From the NCBI GenBank assembly GCA_039619475.1, contig CM077116.1, positions 297,394,464-297,458,463 on the forward strand: a stretch of 64,000 bases of DNA. The letters run 5' to 3'. This DNA is from Icerya purchasi (Eukaryota; Arthropoda; Insecta; Hemiptera; Monophlebidae). Positions within the stretch are counted from its first letter, which is position 1; each line of letters begins with the position of its first letter. Under the pieces are notes generated by a model that saw only the letters and a program-made list of their open reading frames with translations, made no database searches and had not been told where the DNA came from. Shown piece after piece: positions 56,398 through 64,000 of the stretch. The translations under genes and the position numbers were made by a program.

Positions 56398-56935
56398 GAT
56401 TTGGTTGCATTACCGGATCGCAGAGTCGAAGGAAGCGAATAAAGTGTGCATAATGAAAGGTCAACCAGGTCCGTCAAAAGCAAAAACTGAACGCTGTGCC
56501 GGAAAAGTTTACGCAATCGTCTTCTGGAACCGTACGGACTGCTACTGTTGCAATTTCATAGGCAAAAAAATGTATGACACTTTGGTGGCACTTCATCGAG
56601 CGATCAATCGGAAGAGACATGGCTGCAGTCTAGAGCAGTTGTGCTTTTACACGATAATGCGCGACCGCACACGTCTGTTCTCGTCTGCACGTTAATTAAG
56701 AACCCGAATTTGGACGAATTTCCATATCCACTGTACTCGCTTGATCCTTCAGATTTTCACGTTTGTTTCGGTTTTAAATGCGATCTGGATGAAAAACGTT
56801 GTATAACGGACGAGGAGGGCATGGAGGCAGTAAATTTTTTTTTCGCTAAATGTACTGTCAATTTTACCATGACGGTATCGATAAACTTGTGACCTAGCAT
56901 GATAAATGCCTTAATGTTTTCAGAAATTATGTCGA
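56398..56935 (+). pseudogene. Mariner transposase relic
   Basis: Plus strand, opposite to the hAT that hosts it. Pieces in shifting frames: ESKEANKVCIMKGQPGPSKA, LLHDNARPHTS (second catalytic Asp motif HDNARPH), SLDPSDFHV, CITDEEGMEAV and FYHDGIDKLV near the end, all in mariner order. The N-terminal half is missing and no mariner termini were found. It lies between the hAT transposase start and the hAT right end, so it either inserted there or was part of the DNA before the hAT moved. Confidence 0.85.
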
Positions 56936-58130
56936 AGAATAAAGTATTTCTTCTAATTTCTTTGATATTTTTTTCATAATTTTTGGATGCCTGGAAGGTT
57001 ATTTTCGAACGTATGTTACGTTATTTGCTGAACGTCCATCGTACGATATTTAATTTACGCGTTAAATTAATTTTTCTTTCGAAAATGCAAACATACTCTG
57101 CCCCCCTTAACATCTTTCTACGCCCCCCTGGTTGGGAACTCCTGACCTAAACTGTTAACTAGTCGGAGTTTTCCATTTTCATTGATGTAACCAATTCGAC
57201 CGCCCCTAGTCCACACACGATCACTACCGTACTGATTACATAAACATCTGATTATACGTGACCTGGCTCTTGTAAGATCTTCTCTAATTAAAATATTAAA
57301 ATATTTTCAATTTCTTTTTATTCTCAAAAATTACTCGACGATAATTGTACGAGACAAATTTTACAATTATCGGTCGCGGTTTAGCGCCATTTATGCCACG
57401 TCTTCCAACACGGTGCAATCTATCAATTGGAAATTTTTAACTGAAATTTTTCTCTCGCTAGTTCAATTACGCAGTTATCAGTGTCTTCTTCGTTATTTTC
57501 CGGTATACCATAAATTCGCAACTTATTTCTTCTCGAATACTATTCAAGTTCATCGATCGAACGTGAATTATTGCTGTTATTAATTCGATCTAAATTTTTA
57601 TTAAATTCAGCGATGAAATTTTGTAACGTAATGTTAACCGCCGTCAATAATATCCTGCACTAGTTTCTCTTTCAATTTACCATCGATAGCAAAATTTATA
57701 CTGCTCTTTACCACGTTTACAATGGACTCGGTCATTAACTGAGGACTACCATCAGATTTCGTAATTGCAGGCTGAATATTTTTCTTAGCTACAGCACGCG
57801 TTACTTTAGGTCCAGTAGACATTTTCTCTTATTCTTTTTACGTAAAATAGTGTAAAAATTTATAATATCTCTCAAAAATAAACTTACCAAATAACGATGC
57901 GGTATACGTTGTCAGTGTAACTGTTAGTATAAACACAACAACATGCGTGTTATCAGTAAGTACAACACCGAGAAGTTGTTTTTAGTCTAGGTTTTTTCCT
58001 GCTGCCCCAGTGTATGTTTTGGCTCCGACAATGAGTAGAGTATTACTATTCAAAACATTAGCTGATAATATTTGCTACGTAGTTTGTTCAAAAAGAAATA
58101 ATAAAATAATGAACTAAATTCAAATTTCAG

Positions 58131-58487
58131 GCTCACGATGGTCATCAGAATGTGTGCGTCAGCTATCAGGTCCAAAAGGAAGATACAGCACTAAAGTTTA
58201 ATCTTTGTTGGCGTATTTAATTAGTCTCAGAAAACAATAAGCGTGCGCAGATTTCATTTGAAAGAAACCATCTTAAGAGTATTTCACCAATTCAGTTAGA
58301 CCGAATAGGCCGTCCAGCAAAGTTTGGCGAAAATTCGGAAGCTAACGGCATATCATCTTCCTCTCATCCTATTGGCATTCAAATCAGTGACATTGCATAC
58401 AACAATCTTGTAACAATTGTCTCGGCTTTTGCGGATTTCCTTGTGAAGGGGTTTGGAAATTTTTCCTATTCCGTAGACGCCTCTTAG
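58131..58487 (+). pseudogene. Unrecognised coding relic after an acceptor-like site
   Basis: After AAATTTCAG (ends 58130) the plus strand reads AHDGHQNVCVSYQVQKED and ALKFNLCWRI, one stop at 58218, then 88 open codons in the same frame: KRAQISFERNHLKSISPIQL, RIGRPAKFGENSEAN, SHPIGIQISDIAYNN, SAFADFLVKGF, stop at 58485-58487. Composition is protein-like and unlike the surrounding AT-rich DNA. I do not recognise the family. It may be an ORF of an unlisted transposon or a dead gene exon. Confidence 0.35.
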
Positions 58488-58667
58488 CATCGTTCTGAAT
58501 CTGATGATCTAGAAAGCTACAATTGCCCTACGGAAGAGGCGATGACAAAAGAATAATCAAGTGAAAAGAAGAAAAGAATAATAATTTTTAAAAGTGCAAG
58601 AAAGAATTAGGAATTGTTTTAAAAAATCTAAAAAGAGAATTAACTTTGACAGTAAAATCTGGCTGTT

Positions 58668-58770
58668 TTTTTTTTTTTTTCTTAAGCTCATCAACCGAGA
58701 CCTTCACACAGAAACAACTAGAAAGGAAAGAAGTCGGTTATATTTTAATCCGATCAGAAATTAATTTTCA
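58668..58770 (-). mobile_element. LINE 3' end fragment
   Basis: Minus strand: ...GGTCTCGGTTGATGAGCTTAAG followed by A15. It is the same 3' terminus as the LINE copies ending at 29388 and 36070; only about 100 bases are left. Confidence 0.75.
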
Positions 58771-58786
58771 GTTCATTTTTATTAAA

Positions 58787-60279
58787 ATAAACTCGGCCAT
58801 TTTGGTCTCGCAAGGGGCTGTGCCCCTTGACCCCTCTTGCTTACATTTCTGTGTCTTTCTCTTCTATATTTTGTATAAAATGATCAAAATTTACAACGTA
58901 ATTCTTAAGCCAGCCCCCTTAGATAATGTCCCAAAATTATATAATTATAAAAAAAAATACAACCGTTAAAAATCAACTTTTTTGTCACATTATTTTCAAT
59001 ATTTTACGCTTAAAAAAAAAAAAATTATTTTGAACTGCATTTTTACGGTAAAAACATCAGAAGTTCCATTTCCATGATAATTTGGAAAATTGCTAGTTTT
59101 TAAATCAATCGCTTCAGTTATACTAATAAAAAATATGAAAAAAAAAATTATTCAAAGGGACCACGTTTTTTTACGTTTTTTTGACGAATACACTCAATTT
59201 ATGTCCACCGATTTTCATCACTACTCACAGGGTACCTAAGTTGAATGGTACTCTTTCTAATGGACAGGGAATCAGCAAAATCGTCTATATCAATATGAGT
59301 TATGTGCAAACAAACATAAAAAAAAAACAAAAAAAAAAAACATACCTGACGAACGTATAACTTTCTTCTTTTTGGAAGTCGGTAAAAATTAAAATATAAC
59401 AAACGTTACATAAAATTAGGTAATTTTTTGGGACATCTTTTTGTTACATAAAATTGGGACATTTTTTCTGATGGGGTCGGCCTAAGAATTACGTTGTAAT
59501 TATAGGCCGGCCCCCATTAGAAAAAATGTCCCTAAAAATTGTCCCAAAAAATATCCTAATTTTATGTAACGTTTGTTTATTTTAATTTTTACCGACTCCG
59601 GAAAAGAAGGTCATGCGTTCGCCACATATGTTTTTTTTTTTTTTTTTTTATGTTTGTTCGCCCATAACTCATATTTATGTAGACCGATTTTACTGATATT
59701 TTTATTTCTTATTATTTTTTAAACAGAGGTGGTTGACTTAAACTGCTTAAACGCTTCAAATTTTTCTACGTCTGTCGTTTTCGAGCTTAAAGGCATGCCA
59801 CCTATTAATGTGGCAAGTTCTTCACTATTGCACAGTTCGCCGTCTCGTTTTCGTTTCTGAAATTTACGTTTGCGTTCGGTGGCGGTTTTTGTTTTTGGAA
59901 ACATAATGAATACACTTGTTAATTACTGCGCAGATTGATGAATAAGAAGTTCCACCACCATAGGGAGAAGCATGCATAGACTTTATTGCTAATATAGTAA
60001 TACCATGGAAACGCAAAAAAGGTATTATTTATATGTGTTGTAGTAGTTAAATTGTTTCGGTAGATTAATAAAATTTATGATATAAATTATTGTTTTGTTT
60101 TTTTTTTTATCATATAAAATTGGGACATTTTTCCGTTATAAAATCTAATGGGGTCCGGCCTAAGAATTATGTTGTAAATTTTGATCATTTTATACAAAGT
60201 ATAGAAGAGGAAGAGACAGAAATGTAAAAAGAGGGTCAAGTGGTACAGCCCCTTGCGAGGCTAAAATGGCCGAGTTTAT
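58787..60279. mobile_element. Foldback element with 150-base terminal and 200-base central inverted repeats
   Basis: Outer arms: 58787-58944 (ATAAACTCGGCCATTTTGG, TCGCAAGGGGCTGTGCCCCT ...) and its reverse complement at 60115-60279, highly similar. In the centre a second palindrome of about 200 bases per arm spans 59277-59690 around 59496. The motif GGGACATTTTTTCTGATGGG plus GTCGGCCTAAGAATTACG occurs four times: reverse near 58885-58938, forward near 59447-59493, reverse near 59497-59545, forward near 60117-60175. Long A and T runs lie mirror-wise at 59320-59340 and 59632-59649. No transposase. Inserted next to a LINE 3' end; no target duplication could be confirmed. Confidence 0.8.
59719..59904 (-). 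CDS. Small basic ORF inside the foldback element
   Basis: 61 codons from ATG at 59904: MFPKTKTATERKRKFQKRKR then DGELCNSEELATLIGGMPLS and a Lys/Phe-rich end. The Lys/Arg-rich start resembles the N-termini of several transposon proteins, but no family can be named. It lies outside the central palindrome and within the outer arms. It may be the only surviving piece of the element's coding part, or chance. Confidence 0.3.
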   Translation of the reverse strand: MFPKTKTATERKRKFQKRKRDGELCNSEELATLIGGMPLSSKTTDVEKFEAFKQFKSTTSV

Positions 60280-61339
60280 ATATTTATGTATATATTTTTT
60301 AAATTATTTTTGTACAGTAGTGTATGTATATTAACGAAAAGTTAATTATTTTACTCGGATGTTTAAATATTAAAATGTCTGTATTCGTATTATCGTTCAT
60401 ACTAATTACCTGGAATTTGATGAAGAATAAGTAATTCGGTTCCAAATCCAATTACGTCATAATTATACATTATAATTATTATAAATTATGATTAGTACAG
60501 AGATTGTTTTTGCAATTACTTATCGAAAGTAATCGATTACGTCCAACTCTGGCTGAAAATATGCTATACGTAATCTTGTGTTATTGTCATTAATTACAAA
60601 ATTCCTAGCTCTGTTTCCGCTTATTTGAAGGTTGTACTTCAAATGAAATGATTAAATACATGCAATAAAAATGCGTGAAATAACCAGTGAAGTTTGGAAT
60701 GTACTATGAATATATTTGCATTAATAAATAAAGTGGTAAACAAGTTTTACTAGAATAAGTAATTTTTTAAAATTATCATTAGTAAAAAATGTATTTTAAT
60801 ATGTAAATAATGCCGATTTTGAAATTAACAATACGTGTTCTGTTTTTCCTCATTTTTCTACTGATAATTAATTTTTTTTCTGAATACGAAAGAACTCCTA
60901 AATTTGAGTTTGCGAAGTATTACTTAAGAAAAATTTGTGATAAGTTTTCTACTTAAAGAAAGTTGATACTGCATGGGAAAAAATATTACAAGATTAAAAG
61001 GATAAATCATGATTTACTTTAAAATGACAATTTAGCAAGTTTATTTTATTAATGTTGTCGGAGTTTTGGGGATTCTTCGAATTCGATCTTAACGTATTAA
61101 CATTAAAGTTTTAGTTTCGAATCGGCTACATCATCTAAAACGCTAATATAAGATGACCGAAATTCTTAATTAGAGATATCTTTTATGCGAGTTTAGTTAT
61201 AACATGTCGAGCTGAACATCTGCATCAATCATCGCAACAAAATAAACAAAAGCCGTGAAATTTTCTGTAAACCTCTTAATATTATGCAACCTGTCGTCTT
61301 TAACAGATTTGACGAGATTTTATCTCGAGTTTCCTAAAT
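60280..61339. other. AT-rich DNA, nothing recognised
   Basis: No coding motif or element end seen. Confidence 0.45.
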
Positions 61340-62930
61340 ATAGATGATGGAGGCTACATCGGCTATTGCAAATCAAATATGCCGCAAATAGGTTTGCGTC
61401 TTAGCATCTGGAATGTTAATGGCATAATTCAACACAAAAATGAATTCAAGTTATTCATTAAGAATCGTGTCGTCGATTTCATGCTCCTCTGCGAAATATA
61501 CTTCACTTGCCGAATCTATTTCAAATTACATGGTTATGAATTTTACACAGATTTCATCGGTCTACTGCATTCCTCGGTTTAATATTTTAGAAAGGGAAAT
61601 TTCTTCAACGAACTTGGCCTTAAATTTCACGTAAGCGGTGATCGGAATGCTAAGCACAGGCAGTGGGGATCTCGGAGGAGACTCTCAAACGAAAGGAAAT
61701 ATTTAACACAATTTCTCATACAAATCGCGAAGTTCTAGCGACGGGGGCTTTGACAATCTGTCGGTACAATCCCACTCAACACTTTGATGCAGTTGACTTT
61801 GCAATCTATGCTGAACTAGGTCACAACGTCTCGCTATCATAGAAGGAGCTGATTTGAGTTTGGATCACAACCTACTTATTATAACTATGACGGTAGCAGC
61901 TAACTACTTACAAAGCTCAGAATGCTGCCAAGTTATGCTAACTTATCTCGCTTCCAGAATAAGGTAGAGGAACTTGTCAACCTTAACATGGATATTTCTT
62001 CACCCGCGGATATCGACGATGTTGTAGAGCCTTTACGAGAAACTTCATGCAGCCGCTGATTTTACCACAATCAGATCATTTATCAGTGTCCTACTTCGAC
62101 ACATCAGCCTGTAAGAGTTTCTGCAACTGGTTAGAGACAAACATTATTTACGTCAGAGATTCATGCGAACTCAAAATGAAGGCGACAAACACACACGGAG
62201 AAGAATTGTTGCTGCTCTCAGAAAGAAGCTGCCGGTGCACGTTCAGAATACTTTGACAACTTTTTTCTGAATTCCAAGGCGAATAGAAGCACTGGCTAAA
62301 ACTTGCCGAGAGCAACTAAATGTCTAAAGCAACAGCCGCCGAGGCGTGTATCAATTCAAGACTGCGGAGGAACTTGGTGCTGTACTACCCAACAAAAAAC
62401 AGACGATTTTGCTGAGAAATTGGGGACGAGCTTCACATACTTCAATTTAACCGATGCTGAAGACGCTTAATCTAGTGAAAAGTTTCTTCAGGCGGGAAGT
62501 ACTCCTCTTATCTTAACCAGGAGCGTGACATCTGCCGAAGTTATGGAACAGATCAGAAAACTAAAAATCAAGAAAATTCCCGGGTACGGCATAATTAATG
62601 GCCGAGCAGTTAAAGCCCGTCCTATTAAAAGAGTATATTTATCGTAATGGTATTTAATGTTACGCTACGGATCTTTTACTTTTCATCTCAGAGGAAGTGT
62701 GATGCAATTGTTATGATCCGTGAGTCTAGAAAGTCAGATCATCTTCTCGTGTCCTATAGATCAATAAGCTTACTTTTCGTCTTTTAAAAAATATTTGAAA
62801 GAATAATATTATGCAGGATGACGAAAACCCTTAGAACAAGAGTGAACTGCCGTTACTGTGATAAGAGAAAATTAAAAGAACTGCATTAAGTATTACTTCC
62901 CACTAACTCATGCACACTTCAACTCGATTC
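61340..62930 (+). mobile_element. Jockey-clade LINE relic
   Basis: Endonuclease start at 61379 (LRLSIWNVNGIIQHKNEFKL, DFMLLCE, GYEFYTDF), then SGDRNAKHRQWGSRRRL-like text near 61636 (GDwNAKH motif decayed). Linker text appears at 61930-62040 (FQNKVEELVNLNMDISSPAD). RT start at 62400-62600: FAEKLGTSF, QAGSTPLILTRSVTSAEV and QIRKLKIKKIPGYG (family KAPGyD). A last piece near 62790 reads KIFERIILCRM. Many frameshifts; the text ends near 62.9 kb. Same clade as the relic at the left edge of the window. Confidence 0.8.
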
Positions 62931-63149
62931 ATAAGATGTTCTCCACAATAGACTTAGCGTTCGCATCTAGTTTACTTTTTCCCTATTTAAGCATTTCTGT
63001 ACATCGAGACTTGCGTACGAGAGACCACTTTGACATTTTTATTCGTTTTCCTCCACTATTGTAAGTATCTCGTGTACGTTCCGTGATTTCATAAAGCTGA
63101 CTGGAACGTCTATAAGGAAAAAATGTTTATTCTTAGAAAGCAGTCCGAT

Positions 63150-64000
63150 TAGGAAAACCTGATTATTCTTATCAACGTGACGGATGAGGCAGCTGCAACA
63201 GTTATATTAAAAACAGCGATAATTTTCCAGAGAAAACGAGTCCTATGGTGGTGCCCAGAAATCGAAGTTGCTCAACGAAAACGGGCATTTGGGAAATATA
63301 AATAAACTAGGATGCTTTCAGATTTAATTGAATTTAAAATGTATAGAACTAAAGTCAGGCTACTAATCCGAATGAAGAAACAGAAATGTTTGGTCACCGT
63401 TTGTTTCTTCCACCTCTAAAGGTATATCCGTTAGCATCATGTGAAAAAAGATTATGTCGTTAAATGGTATCTCTTGTCCTACCACTCCTTCTTCTTTACT
63501 CGTTAACGATTCGTTACTTACAGGCACCAATGCGGTACAGGATGCCTTTGCGCTCAATTTTGTAAATGTATATTCTTCGTCGTCTTATACACCATCCTTT
63601 CTCAAATAAAAAGTAGAGGCAGAACAGCATGTAGGAACTTATAGTGATTCTTGTTCAATGTTCGAATTGAACTTCTAGTTTAATAATAAACTAAAAAACA
63701 GAGCACCTGGAACTGATTCCATTTATTCTTTTATGCTTCAGTACTTACCTGATGGTGGATAAATTAAATTTTTAGTGAATTAGAGAGAGAAAAACGGAAC
63801 AGAAAATGTTGTGAAAGTTTGGAAAACGCCTGTATTTAATAGTGTACTGGCATAGTTAAAACGTGTGAAAACTCAGATTTAATTATAGGAAGGGGGAGAA
63901 ATTCAACAAAGCTCGGTAAACTGAATAAACGGGGAGTATGTGAAACTAAAGGGAAAATGAAGCAACTTGTCAAGAAAAAAATTTAAGGCGAAAAATGAGA
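63150..64000 (+). mobile_element. LINE relic, linker and RT start (continues beyond window)
   Basis: 63180-63360 reads ADEAAATVILKTAIIF, VLWWCPEIEVAQRKRAFGKY and LIEFKMYRTKVRLLIRMKK, the region between endonuclease and RT in I/R1-type LINEs (pattern PWW..e...A...R...). Next come SPFVSSTSKGISV and NAVQDAFALNFVNVYS, and at 63690 NRAPGTDSIYSFMLQYLPDG, the RT start (k.aPG.DgI). Broken by stops; the RT palm would lie to the right of the window. Confidence 0.75.

Larger units (their letters stand above)
54801..57144 (-). mobile_element. hAT (SCAND3/ZBED-type) element inserted in the LINE
   Basis: Left end CAGGGTTTCCCAACC, right end GGTTGGGAACTCCTG (inverted repeats with two mismatches in 15). The flanking 8-base target copies are ATTTAAAC (54793-54800) and ACCTAAAC (57145-57152), six of eight identical. 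This fits the hAT superfamily. The element carries a shortened transposase on the minus strand and a mariner relic in its 5' part. Confidence 0.9.
54763..57822 (-). pseudogene. ORF1 of the split LINE, interrupted by a hAT element
   Basis: Starts at 57822 with MSTGPKVTRAVAKKN. After frameshifts it reads LEQYSRRNK-like text (decayed), HRVGRRGINGAKPRPIIVKF and NENGKLRLVNS, the RNA-recognition region of Jockey/CR1-type ORF1 proteins. The hAT insertion follows at 57144-54801. Joined across it the frame ends NSLNDYDNNSLLI with TAA at 54763-54765. Total length without the insertion is about 236 codons. It would bind element RNA; now broken. Confidence 0.75.
49143..58015 (-). mobile_element. Jockey-superfamily LINE split by two DNA transposons
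   Basis: A near full-length two-ORF LINE on the minus strand, present in three pieces: 57145-58015 (5' end, ORF1), 51490-54800 (ORF1 end, spacer, ORF2) and 49143-49784 (ORF2 end, 3' UTR and a TAAATAAATA tail). The gaps are exactly the Tc1 element 49785-51489 and the hAT element 54801-57144. Removing each insertion together with one target-site copy restores continuity of the LINE text. The 3' UTR carries a CA/TG-rich microsatellite (about 49275-49330). The 5' limit near 58015 is approximate. Both ORFs contain stops and frameshifts. Confidence 0.88.

Noticed and set aside
58646..58969. 107-codon plus-strand frame
   Set aside because: Runs through a LINE tail and the arm of the foldback element; no protein signal.

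Overview
The window is animal nuclear DNA, most likely from an insect. It is strongly AT-rich. The conserved genes are split by GT-AG introns of up to about 8.5 kb, there are no operons or bacterial signals, and more than half of the sequence is decayed transposable elements of types usual in insects: Jockey, I and RTE LINEs, Tc1, mariner and hAT. I cannot place the order from sequence alone.

Three host genes can be read with intron phases that agree at every junction. (1) The last three exons of a fatty acid transport protein / very-long-chain acyl-CoA synthetase (SLC27A/FATP) at 2459-3854, plus strand; the rest lies left of the window. (2) A complete gene for the small (gamma) subunit of general transcription factor TFIIA, four coding exons at 11360-18208, plus strand. 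(3) A complete six-exon secreted lipase of the pancreatic-lipase / phospholipase A1 family at 23033-37656, minus strand, with an intact Ser-Asp-His triad and a very short lid. A seventh lipase-type exon at 48196-48250 (minus) matches the last exon of this gene in phase and layout, and is probably the end of a tandem paralogue whose other exons were not found. A further open segment at 21447-21545 looks like the terminal exon of an unrecognised gene.

Layout: 1-1.56 kb Jockey LINE relic in a FATP intron; 2.5-3.9 kb FATP 3' end; 5.9-10.5 kb I-type LINE relic, an initiator-tRNA-Met-like relic and two hAT fragments; 11.36-18.2 kb TFIIA-gamma; 18.6-22.0 kb AT-rich DNA with the orphan exon; 22.0-22.8 kb a GC-richer island; 23.0-37.7 kb the lipase, whose first intron holds a pile of LINE 3' ends in both orientations and whose last intron holds a small inverted-repeat element; 38.4-42.1 kb a LINE with RNase H on the minus strand; 42.3-44.0 kb old tandem repeats; 44.6-47.9 kb an internally deleted I element; 49.1-58.0 kb a Jockey-superfamily LINE split by a Tc1 element and by a hAT element that carries a mariner relic; 58.8-60.3 kb a large foldback element; 61.3-64 kb two more LINE relics.

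The host genes have no obvious joint pathway. FATP and the lipase both act on lipids, but they are on opposite strands with TFIIA-gamma between them. The most informative parts are the short-lid lipase and its orphan partner exon, the resolvable nested insertions, the palindromic element at 58.8-60.3 kb, and several relics I could not assign. I saw no convincing novel system beyond these.
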